Shown: positions 13,326 to 21,944 of the stretch, one piece after another
Position numbering within the stretch: position 1 is the stretch's first letter
How the letters are laid out: the number at the start of each line of letters is the position of its first letter
Origin: Urechis unicinctus
Taxonomy: Eukaryota; Annelida; Polychaeta; Xenopneusta; Urechidae
DNA length: 64,000 nucleotides
Direction: 5' to 3'
Assembly (NCBI GenBank): GCA_034190875.2
Contig: CM067354.1
Location: forward strand, 52,877,897-52,941,896
Program-made: the position numbers and the translations under genes
Notes under the pieces: model-generated
What the model saw: the letters and a program-made list of their open reading frames with translations, nothing else
Databases searched by the model: none
What the model was told of the DNA's origin: nothing

Positions 13326-14400
13326 TCAACGCGAACTTATGTCTTCGTTGCTTACTTGCTTAGACTTGAACAATCTCCGGACACAAACACCATCGGGCCA
13401 GTAATCTGCTGATAGTACAGTATCTAGCTGAGATGCTTTAATTTCAGCCTTGAAACTGTCGAATTTAGACTCAGTACTGGAGATCTTGTCGATTGATCTG
13501 ACAGTGACTTGATTCTCCTCGATGAAATCCTTGATGTGATTTATATCAGTTCCCTTGACGACTCGGTATATATATATATATGTCGCGACTAGGTTCTGGA
13601 GCACCTTTAAAAAGTTCTGCCTTGCCTCGTGTTGTGCCTGTGATTGTCAGTCGACTTGCAAGACGCCTCCTCGTTTTCTTCATCTCTGAGGATGGATACT
13701 GGTAACCTTCATCATCATGACTACTTTGTTTCTTTGTTGCTGATGTGTTGTCATTGCTTTTCTTCTGTCCAGTCTTGGGCTGATGTACCTCGCGTTGTGA
13801 TTTCACAGGTTGTTGTGCCGGAACAGCTGTGGCATTTGGAGATACCGCTGCTGCCGCCGCATAGCTTTGTGGAGAACTAACAGGGTTATTCTCTATCTGA
13901 TCCAACCTTTGTTTTAAGTCATTCATAGCGTTCAGTCTCAATTCCAATTTATTCAACCTTTCGCATACACTTATTGGATGCACCTCAGTGGGTGATGCCT
14001 TTGGGATGCGACCCAGTGTTATTGAGTCGACCGCAAACAAGGAAAGTTTTTTCGCGGAATCGAGCTTTATGATTCCCGACACTATATCTTGAATAACCTT
14101 GACGATTTCAAGCGAGTTACCAGTGTCTCTGCGTCTAATAAGAGCGGGAAGAGCCTGTTCGTCGCCCACTCTCCACAACAGTTCCTTTGCTTTTACAACC
14201 TCGTCCAAGGAGTAAAACTCACGGCATGCATTTACAATGCTTTCCCCAGGTGAGTTGTTCACCGAATGGGCCACGTAGGTCAAAACTGGATCTATAACAA
14301 CCTTTGAGAAGAACTCGCTCCCGTCCGGCATGGCTGGTTCTACGGGCTGCGATATATATGAAAGTATCGGCATAAAATGGAAATCTGCGTAATTCTTCAA
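13326..14400 (-). pseudogene. LINE ORF1 protein, one frameshift
   Basis: ORF1 protein is the RNA-binding chaperone of non-LTR elements and packages the element RNA. From the N-terminus the frame shows an unassigned region, a leucine/charged coiled-coil-like stretch (about residues 145-172), an Ala/Pro/Gln-rich linker, and a Lys/Arg-rich segment near residue 250. The C-terminal part (13604 to 13326) has the FIEENQVTV...SFKAEI...WPDGVCVRR pattern seen in RRM-like domains of marine-invertebrate LINE ORF1 proteins. The N- and C-terminal parts lie in different frames that meet inside a TA dinucleotide run at 13567-13581, so a repeat-length change is the likely cause. The first in-frame ATG is internal (Met near residue 10); the frame is open upstream of it. 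The stop is followed 41 bp later by the ORF2 start. Confidence 0.7.
13567..13581. repeat. (TA)n run inside LINE ORF1
   Basis: A 15-bp TA dinucleotide run lies exactly where the two ORF1 frames meet. A change of one dinucleotide unit there shifts the reading frame. Confidence 0.9.
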
Positions 14401-14409
14401 ATATTCTAT

Positions 14410-15326
14410 GGTCCAAAAAGATTAATAATAATCATTCCTGTTTAGTTGAATATGTCTATCTAAACAATATTTTGACAAGCGACAATGACATGTCCTCCCT
14501 TGAACAATTTTGAATGTAATCCCCCACTTTGTAGCTTAAGCAATATTTTGAAGAGATATAGTCTGAAAATTACTGAACCCAGCAAACTTTGTTAGGCCCT
14601 GTGAAGTTGATAAGTACTTCGATGCAAATCATAGTACAGCAAGTTAATGAACATCGTATCAATCGTTTCTGATGTCCATATAGTCATAAAAGCTCTTGTT
14701 CTTATTGAGTAATAGGAAGTCAAAACAAGTTGGCTACATTTTCTGTGACCTTGATGTAAGGCCAATGTCATCTGAAAAGCATACTTGAGTAAGAATCTAG
14801 ATCAAGCAAACATAGCAATCAATCAAAATAATAACTAGTTAAAATAGAATAATTGTATGATCAAGAATAATTTTTTCGCAACCTTCCGCCTCGTTTCTTT
14901 GGTGCTGAGGTTTTCATTGCGTGTCGTGAGTGTCGTTTTATCGCTTCGCTGTGTCTGCAAATGTGCCTGCTGTTCATCAGGGCTAATTTTGTTTCGCAGC
15001 ATGATCATCGATTTGTATATTTGACTTGATAAGTTATACCTTGTGTCCATCCTATCCAAAATTATGCAAAATAAATGATAAATTACAATTACAATTAACT
15101 TATATCCTTATCACTACATTATGCTGCCTAGTTTGTGGCCGTATGCCTGTTGGCTTGGCCTTAATGCAAATAGCGTTTCCAAGTTATTGGTGTTGGCTTG
15201 TATTTACTGTGCAGGTAAAGTGGAATGCATTTATAGATTATTACCTTTTTGTGCCAAGGAAGGCTTGTCACGCTCTAACTTTACGTTAGCTGATCACCTG
15301 GGAGCAAATTTTCTTTTGCGAAAAGA
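14410..15326. other. AT-rich spacer
   Basis: No gene recognised. Two short related segments containing AACAATATTTTGA / AGCAATATTTTGA lie about 75 bp apart (14465 and 14539). GC content rises towards 15130-15430, where open frames exist but match nothing I know. Confidence 0.45.
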
Positions 15327-15382
15327 CCCAGATGCGGCCTACCGTTGGTCACAACGGCCTTTACGGTAGAGGTAGGTCTGGG
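15327..15382. repeat. Nested imperfect inverted repeat
   Basis: Three inverted pairs share one centre: CCCAGA (15327) with TCTGGG (15377), CTACCGT (15339) with ACGGTAG (15363), and CCGTTG (15342) with CAACGG (15352) around a 4-base loop. The two inner pairs overlap on the left side, so they are alternative foldings. The role is unknown; it could be a transposon end or a structured transcript. Confidence 0.5.
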
Positions 15383-15567
15383 CGAGTCTTTGACCATTCG
15401 ACGTAACCTGTCGTTAGCCTCGGTGCCGTCGATGGTGTTTACATGAATTGCACTAAATTGATAAGGATACGCTTTAATCTATCATCTAAGAATAATCTAT
15501 AATCGAATTTAGTATTACTTAGTGCGTTTATTATTAAAATATACTTATGTGACCATCTACAAGTAGT

Positions 15568-15677
15568 AGTAGTAGTGGTGATAGTAGTACTAGAAGTAGT
15601 AGCACAATGAAAAGTAGTAGTATAAGAAGAAGTATAAGTAGTAGTAGTGGTTGTGGTTGTGGTATTATTATTATTAT

Positions 15678-15709
<32 letters not shown>

Positions 15710-15925
15710 ATAGTAGTACTAGAAGTAGTAGAACAATGAATAGTAGTAGTACAAGTATAAGTAGTAGGAGTGGTTGTGGTAGTTGTAGAATTATTATTAT
15801 TATTATTATTATTAGTAGTAGTAGTAGTAGTAGTGATAGTAGTACTAGAAGTAGTAGAACAATGAATAGTAGTAGTACAAGTATAAGTTGTAGGAGTGGT
15901 TGTGGTAGTTGTTTTAGTTGTAGAT
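15568..15925. repeat. Compound trinucleotide minisatellite
   Basis: Runs of AGT and TTA triplets are arranged in a higher-order unit of about 126-129 bp that begins GATAGTAGTACTAGAAG at 15580, 15709 and 15835. Each unit carries its own AGT and TTA runs plus a GTGGTTGTGGT segment. The Ser-rich and Thr-rich translations on the two strands are artefacts of the triplets. Confidence 0.9.
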
Positions 15926-16924
15926 TTGTTCAGTCGGTCGCTTGGCGTTAAACTATCCAAACATTACTGAGAGAATTGAACTTGAACATAATGCGTTTTG
16001 TCATGCCTGAGACAATAAAAACAAAGTTACTCCAGACCAATTAATCACGCGGCATAGCATAACACATCGAGCTAGTGCTATTGTAAGTCGCAAACATTTA
16101 TGGACTGTGATTATGTGCGAAGCTGATTATATGTAATATTTTCAGCAAATGGTGTTCAGCTGAACAATTGTGGCTCAAAATATTTTTATGCGAGTGAACG
16201 TCACTCTCTTTTAATTTCAGCAGGACATGCAATTAATTGTCAAAGAACTTCGAAATATATTTACAGGCCTCCCTTTTAGCTATTACTTACTATCTAACCT
16301 CCATTATAGCGCCTTTAGGAACGAGTACCATTTAGAGGAGGATGTACAGTAATGTCAACGAGCCAACGATTATGCAACAGTGACTTAATATCATCACTTC
16401 AACAACGGACAAGTTAGTATAGCTAATATATCTAATTGATTTCAGGCTACTCTCAATGTTATGAACATTGGATTCATATTGGACTGCATTATCATAGGTC
16501 AAATAAGACGTAAGGAACTCATGTAATGATTGAAAGGGATGGCAACGATAAAGTGAAGTCACAAGACCAGTTGCAGAACCAGGAAAGCGGAATAAACCTT
16601 ACAGTACCTGCGCATTTGTCCCCTCAATATGATTCCGGTTATTGTCAAAAGTTTGTCATCAGCATATCATATAGAGTAAACAAAACATGCTCGCGGAATT
16701 ACACAATGGATACCGCGAGAAATGTATCATCCCTTCACCAGAGCTACCATGCATAACCTACCAGTATGGATGCTCAAAGAAACGTCAGTGTTATGTATTT
16801 CCCAGTCGATGCCAAGTATATCAATGCTGAAATGGGAGAAAGCGGATCTTTCCACATGAATTAGCGCTTATTTTCCATAAACATACCCCATTTCATCAGG
16901 TAATCTTGTTTGGTTGAAATTAAA
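15926..16924. other. AT-rich spacer
   Basis: No supported feature. Confidence 0.45.
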
Positions 16925-17275
16925 AGTATTCACCCTGATTACAATTATTGAATAGTAGAACAGTGCGCTGATCGCTAGACAGTGATAATAAGAAATCTAG
17001 TTAAGAATTCACTGGTGTGTCAGTTGATGCAGTTCACGTGTGCAAACGAAAGACGAGCGCACCTGATATCGATCAATGTGAAAGTTGATTAACAGGAAAT
17101 TGGTAATTCAAAAAGTGTGCTCATTGATTTAAACCGGGTAAACAATGATTTCGGGAGTATTTCGGATCCATGCCACTTTGCAGCCGCTGAAATAAATGAG
17201 ACAAAAATCTACATCTTGCTGATTTCATTTGTGTGAATTTGTGTGATTCGTTCACAACCGACATATAATTAGAAA
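16925..17275 (+). repeat. Dispersed repeat R, copy 1
   Basis: Aligns over about 350 bp to the reverse complement of 35570-35945, with shared landmarks such as TTAACAGGAAATT, GGAGTATTTC and CATCTTGCTGA. The part 17001-17104 also aligns to 21024-21126, just upstream of the EGF-like gene. Similarity is about 65-75% by eye, so it is old. No coding frame or terminal repeat was recognised. Confidence 0.6.
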
Positions 17276-18023
17276 AACATATTTATGGAGCAGTCCCATA
17301 TTTGCTAGTCCTCAGAAACTACATCCAAAACAACAGGGTGGTTTTGCCTGTTATTTGCAGCAGATTTCTTCATACTAATCATATGATATAAGTTTGAAAG
17401 TATATTGAAGAAGGCGGTGTAGCTCATATCGCTTCGTATTGTAGGATAACCTCCAATATCTAGTTATGGTAAGATATAAGTAAACTTGAGTAACAAATAA
17501 TGTAATTATATCTGCAATATTTCATCGCAGCAACGATACAACCAAAATAATATAGATTTTAGTCATGAAATAGCGATGCATTTTACAACTGATAGAAAAC
17601 ACACAACCTTTATTGTAACTGGATAGCGATCCCGTTAATAATTAAATAGCAATAGCCAGATGTAGTGCCGTGTGGATGAATGAATGGCACATGATATGTT
17701 CGGCTGATTATATACACCGTCAGATATAGTCAGTCGGATTTATGAACTAGTAATACCAATTTGGAAAAGAAAGTGAAATATTAAGACGTGTCATGAGTAA
17801 TTGTTCACTTCTAACATTCAAAATAATGTGTACAACATTTGAAATGGAAACTCGTAGTATTCCGTTACATCAATATAATGTTGCTCACATTTGTATTTTT
17901 TTGCTTGTCAGTTTGTTCGATCGTTTAGTAACTCGAAGAGCACGGCATATGGAAAAGCATCTGTTGTGACATAAACATTTCTGCAATTTCCATTCCAATT
18001 TTTGCAAATATCAATTGACGCTT
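17276..18023. other. AT-rich spacer
   Basis: No supported feature before the transposon terminus. Confidence 0.45.
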
Positions 18024-18058
18024 CCCAGTGGGCACAACACGTGGAATCCACGTGGAAA
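18024..18058 (+). repeat. Left terminal inverted repeat
   Basis: Perfect 35-bp inverted match to 20896-20930, starting CCCAGTGGGC and containing two ACGTGGA motifs. Confidence 0.95.
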
Positions 18059-18483
18059 ATACGTGGAGAAACTGATGTAATTCACGTAGATAATACGCGT
18101 AAAAGGCAAGTTGAATTCACGTGGATATGGACACGTGGAAAACACGTGTGCTCTTCCACCTAAATTCAACGATACAAAATATCTGTATTCAGGTGGTTTT
18201 TACTTCCTCTTTAGTAAATTTTTTGATTTTTAATATATTTCACAAGATCATTGAACCAAGTACATTTATTTCTCAGAAATATCCAACTATAAGTGCTACA
18301 TGATTACAAATAAAAATATTAAACATGTTTTAAACATTACGAGCAAATGTCAACATACAAAGGCAACAAATTATGAAACATGAAACACATTAAACCGGTC
18401 ACTACATGCATGAGCATCATGAATATACAAAGATATAACATGATTTACTTTCACCCTAATAAAATGCAAATTATAAAATGTAC

Positions 18484-18811
18484 TTAAAAGGCCACTGAAA
18501 TGCAAAACCGAATTTTTGTTATCGCATTTTGATGATAATTTTTAAGTGACTTTCTGGGTGACGTCACCTAATTGACACAAAAATCAGTCAAATTCGTCTG
18601 GGTAAATGGCTTTTATCAGTAAACCACTAAACGAAAGTGAGTGAATGAGTTTGATGACTTCATACAGGAAAGTCTGCGAGTTTGATCGCGGTAATATCTC
18701 GGCAACCAGTTATGACATCTCAGTCATACTGTTGTCAAAATGTCACAAAATCATCTTCATAATTAGATGACAACACACAAATTTGAATTTTGCATGTAAG
18801 TGGCTCTTTAA
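18484..18811. mobile_element. T2/Kolobok-like MITE with TTAA ends
   Basis: A 328-bp non-autonomous element ends in inverted repeats that start TTAAAAGGCCACT on the left and TTAAAGAGCCACT on the right (read inward), 20 of 24 positions matching. TTAA at both ends fits the target duplication of the T2/Kolobok group, whose ends begin TTAAAGG. It lies within the larger transposon, just past the stop codon of the internal gene, so it inserted later. Confidence 0.75.
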
Positions 18812-18868
18812 GTAAACGATCTAGTCAAATCTATGAAAAATATAAATGTGTGAGTAAATCAACAATCA

Positions 18869-20250
18869 TTACCAATAGGCAATATTTAACTTCTCTTGGG
18901 TGCATTCCTTAGTCGGTTGGACATTAACAGCAGCCTCGCTGAACCCATGACTCTTCACTACACTTTCTGCACAGTACAAAGAGGACAATATAAGCTATCT
19001 AATTTCATACATCGTACAACTGACTTTCATTATTTATTGTGTATCATTAAAATCAAAAAACTATCCTGGACTTCCAAGTAATTAGCCAATGGTGAACCTA
19101 CCGACAATTAATTTGCAGAGTGCCATTTTCTCAAAGCTGGCTTTGTCACCTGACCCGTTCATGTTAAGCTTGCACTGCAGGGAATTAGTGATTAATCTGC
19201 AAGCAATATGTCTGAATGAATACAATTGGTGCATGAAAATTTCTTAAACATTGCCAATTCAGACAAAATGCATAAGTGCAAGTTGTTTGGATCATGGATT
19301 TACATCATATACATAGAGAATCTCACCTGCTTGTCAAATCGTTCATCGTATCCCGGACAATGCACAATGATTTTCATACACTTCTGACTGACACAAAAAT
19401 GTGACATTTGGAAAATATTTCATTGCTTTTATTAGATCTAATGCCCACTCCTCCTTGAAAAAACTGCAATTTTACATACCCACAAATTCTTTCTCTGGTT
19501 GCTCATTTAAATGTTGAAGTTCCTCAGTGCTGTTCATCTGCACAGCTTCAGGAAGCATTTTGCCACTATCGGCCTCTCCTGCCTGTTCAGTATATCCCTG
19601 ATTTGCAGAGGCAGGGGAGGCAGCGCTCCTGAAAACCTGTGCACAAACAAATTATGCAGTGTTCAATTACTATGCTGCTGACTACAAACTCATAAATAAT
19701 ACCTTTCTCAATAGCAGCATTAAAACAGAGAAAATATTTAAAGAAAAAAATCACAAATGTGCACTTATGTTAAAGGAAAACAATCATTGCTCAACCGACG
19801 ACTGCTAGAATGAGTGACAGATGAGCCATGACTGTGGGACTGAGTGACAAATGAGCGATGACGACCGTGTGGAACGGATTGACAGATGAACGATGACTGT
19901 GAGATGGACTGACTGATGAACGATTACTGTGAGATGGACTGACAGTAGCCCTACAAGACGTCTGTTATAAATTCATGTTACCGTTACACCAGAGCTAGAC
20001 TGACAGATGAACGATGACTGTGAGATGGACTGACAGATGAACGATGACTGTGATATGGACTGACAAATGAACGATGACTGTGAGATGGAGGAACAGTCAA
20101 CAGATGAACCATGGCGTGTGTATAAGATGGTTGTGGTGTATTCAGGAGCAAGCCTCCAAAAAAACCACGAGGCGTGCCTACAGCCTTTCCGCTGCAACTA
20201 ACTAGCTGCAACGGCTGGCACTTTGCTGAGAGCGATAATACAGGTTTCAT
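18869..20250 (-). CDS. Transposon-borne multi-exon gene, unknown product
   Basis: The minus-strand gene model uses exons 20250-19990, 19636-19484, 19383-19327, 19174-19102 and 18966-18869. All junctions are GT..AG and the frame stays open for 213 codons to a TAA at 18869-18871. The last three junctions are the best supported: CAG/GTGAGA to CTGCAG/TGC (phase 0) and GTCG/GTAGGT to TGTGCAG/AA (phase 1). Exon 2 could end at GTGGGT (19483, in phase) or at the stronger GTATGT (19479, out of phase with exon 3). Exon 1 encodes a 10-residue repeat containing SPSHSHRSSV; exon 2 is acidic and Gln/Glu-rich; exon 3 has Cys and Lys (KCMKIIVHCPGYDERF). No domain is recognised. It may be the element's own accessory gene or a captured host gene. 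Exon 1 and its start are the least certain. Confidence 0.45.
19801..20100. repeat. 30-bp minisatellite
   Basis: Copies of a 30-bp unit built on GATGAACGATGACTGTGAGA occupy 19801-19945 and 19995-20095, separated by about 50 bp of unrelated sequence. Because the unit length is a multiple of three, the minus strand stays open and reads as a 10-residue Ser/His/Arg repeat. Confidence 0.85.
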
Positions 20251-20435
20251 GCACCAATGAGCATAAAATCATAAACCATGAAGACATTATATACGGCAAG
20301 CAGTTTTTGTACAGCTACTTGAGTAAACTTATTTTCATTGAAAGAATAACATTTGAATATGACTGACTTGTAAACTTAGAAACTGTCAAAAATATAGCAA
20401 ATGAATTCTCAACTTTCCAAAAACTGCAGCAAATC

Positions 20436-20660
20436 GCGCCAATCAGCGGTTAGCGGTTAACCCCCGGTGGGGTCTCCACCACGGACCAGCAGGTCACGGG
20501 TTCGAACCTCGCCTACGTTTGGAGAGTATCTCACCTGAATTTCGGCTAATTATTCCAGGAGACCCCTGTCACGATAGTAACTAAGCAGATGAAAGCCAAA
20601 AACCGTCATCATCCCCAGAGCTCATAGATCGATAGCACCAAAAGTTGTGAAACCCACTAT
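20436..20660 (+). mobile_element. tRNA-derived SINE
   Basis: A GC-richer stretch carries an RNA polymerase III B-box-like GGTTCGAACCT at 20499-20509 and an upstream A-box-like TAGCGGTTAAC at 20451-20461. The spacing fits a tRNA-like promoter. The anticodon-arm region does not fold as a functional tRNA, and unrelated sequence follows the head, as in SINEs. No poly-A tail or target duplication was identified, so the end is approximate. It is nested in the DNA transposon. Confidence 0.6.
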
Positions 20661-20895
20661 ATCTTGACATATCTAGCACAAGCCTAGCTGGGGCTGTCAG
20701 GTTAACACATGGTCATATTTCTGGTATAAACTGAAAAAAAGAATATTTAAATAATAATTTACAAATGGGTCCTAAAATACACGTCTTTTCCACGTGTTTT
20801 TGACACGTCAATTCCACGTGATTAATACTCGTGGAATCCACGTGGATATCACGTGAAAACACGTGGATCCACCAATTCACCAAAAATCCACATGA

Positions 20896-20930
20896 TTTCC
20901 ACGTGGATTCCACGTGTTGTGCCCACTGGG
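20896..20930 (-). repeat. Right terminal inverted repeat
   Basis: Perfect inverted partner of 18024-18058. Further ACGTGG motifs continue inward to about 20780. Confidence 0.95.
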
Positions 20931-21023
20931 TTAACGGGATTTATAAATCGAACCTCATCCGTTTGTTAATATATTAATAATCACGTCAATAAGTTGGTTG
21001 TACTATATCACTTGCATGTACGT

Positions 21024-21126
21024 TAAGCATGCTTTGTTGCGTCATATGATTCAGTTCACCTGTTCAAACGATAGTCGGCTGCGCCTGGTATTTCTATCGA
21101 CGTAATGGACAATTGACAGGAAATTA
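21024..21126 (+). repeat. Dispersed repeat R, copy 2 (partial)
   Basis: Aligns to 17001-17104, sharing CAGTTCAC, TCAAACGA/GCAAACGA and GACAGGAAATT-type landmarks. It ends about 40 bp before the TATA box of the EGF-like gene and may contribute to its upstream region. Confidence 0.55.
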
Positions 21127-21164
21127 CTTGTGACGGGATGACGCATACCCCTCCTTCAAAATAG

Positions 21165-21170
21165 TATAAA
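21165..21170 (+). promoter_or_regulatory. TATA box of the EGF-like peptide gene
   Basis: TATAAA in the context AGTATAAAACTGG. Transcription would start about 25-30 bases downstream, near 21190-21200, giving a 5' UTR of roughly 70-80 bases before the ATG at 21271. Confidence 0.7.
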
Positions 21171-21270
21171 ACTGGATAGCAAAAATCACCACGAGAATAA
21201 TTCGACGACTTGTAATCGCGGTTCTCAAATAATAATAATTCCTCACCGCAGATCAGATTCGTTGGGAATC

Positions 21271-21786
21271 ATGCTGCGAACTTTGGCTTTTATCTGCATC
21301 CTCATGGTGGCGAGCGTGACCTGTTTTGATGAGCTCTTTGGAGTGTTTAACGGTGAGTAAACTAAATCATACCTTCAATAGCTAGCATGATGCCATACAT
21401 TGTGTTTTAACTCAGCGAGTAGGTTAATAATTGCATTGTTGAATGATGCTAAACATAGCGGATATATTGGTCGAGCACAATAATGGTTTAACCGTATAAT
21501 GTCTGACTAATTGTATAGCAGACGAAACTTGGTCCATCTGTGGGGATCATGGGACATTCGATGCGAGAACAGAATCTTGTGTCTGTGAACCGAACTACTC
21601 AGGCGAATACTGCGAGAGTGAGTTTGACAAAGCGTAAATAACGCATCTATATTGGAGACTTCTCCAGCGTGCTAATATATGAGCAGTGGCTGCCAACTAA
21701 CTGTTGTACGGTCCCTGGTAGATTCGGCCTTTTGCTGACTTGTATTTGGTTTATGTGGATTTTCAGTTGCACCTCGACAGGCCTGA
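21271..21786 (+). CDS. Small secreted EGF-like peptide, three exons
   Basis: Exons are 21271-21352, 21519-21617 and 21767-21786, with introns of 166 and 149 bp. Both donors are GTGAGT and both introns interrupt codons in phase 1. The spliced frame encodes 66 residues. Residues 1-18 form a signal peptide (hydrophobic LAFICILMVASV, cleavage likely after Thr17 or Cys18). An EGF-like segment spans residues 35-60: Cys35, HG at 38-39, Cys48-x-Cys50, YSGEYCE with Cys59. In the six-cysteine EGF scheme these correspond to C2, C4, C5 and C6. C1 and C3, which normally pair with each other, are both absent, leaving C2-C4 and C5-C6. The ATG has A at -3. The product is probably a secreted ligand, toxin-like or defence peptide, but its partner is unknown. 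It has no neighbour of related function. Confidence 0.8.
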
Positions 21787-21920
21787 GACCCATTCACATG
21801 TGACTAAGAAGCAGAAATAGAACACTGATGGAACACCTCCAGCTTGATTATCCGTTATACGTCACATATAACCCAGTTATTATAGCTTCTATGGAACGTT
21901 GCTTAGTTGACAAAGTTTCA

Positions 21921-21926
21921 ATTAAA
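21921..21926 (+). terminator. Polyadenylation signal of the EGF-like gene
   Basis: ATTAAA lies 135 bp after the stop codon. It is followed by GT-rich sequence (TGTGGTTG and AGTGTTTT), as expected for a cleavage site near 21940. Confidence 0.6.
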
Positions 21927-21944
21927 TATGTGGTTGAAGCCTCA

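Larger units (their letters stand above)
12273..14409 (-). mobile_element. CR1/L2-like LINE lacking reverse transcriptase
   Basis: This is a non-LTR retrotransposon on the minus strand. In element order it holds ORF1 (14400 to 13326), a 41-bp gap, ORF2 with only the APE endonuclease (13284 to 12304), and an AT-rich 3' end containing AATAAATGATATAATAATAG near 12280-12300. That is a typical LINE tail of short A/T-rich repeats with a polyadenylation-like signal. Full ORF2 proteins of this class run on to a reverse transcriptase several hundred codons long; here the coding sequence passes from just after the endonuclease straight into tail-like sequence. The 9-bp direct repeat ATATTCTAT at 12273-12281 and 14401-14409 could be the target-site duplication. 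However, homology to copies A and B does not clearly resume beyond 14410, so the 5' boundary is uncertain. Confidence 0.8.
18024..20930 (-). mobile_element. DNA transposon with CACGTG-rich ends
   Basis: A 2.9-kb element is bounded by 35-bp perfect terminal inverted repeats beginning CCCAGTGGGCACAAC (18024-18058 and 20896-20930). For about 130 bp inside each end, the sequence repeats ACGTGGA/CACGTG motifs, a subterminal pattern typical of transposase binding-site arrays. Inside are a minus-strand multi-exon gene, a minisatellite, a TTAA-flanked MITE and a tRNA-type SINE. The bases directly outside are TT on both sides (18022-18023 and 20931-20932); a longer target duplication is not evident. 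TTAA follows the right end but is not matched on the left. I cannot place the superfamily: no DDE core is visible, and the internal gene is not one I recognise as a transposase. Confidence 0.85.

Noticed and set aside
15439-15960. 173-codon Thr/Asn-rich minus-strand frame and 114-codon Ser-rich plus-strand frame
   Set aside because: Both are translations of the triplet minisatellite; any frame of such repeats stays open.
20436-20520. Functional tRNA gene
   Set aside because: B box is good but arms do not pair as a tRNA and SINE-like sequence follows.
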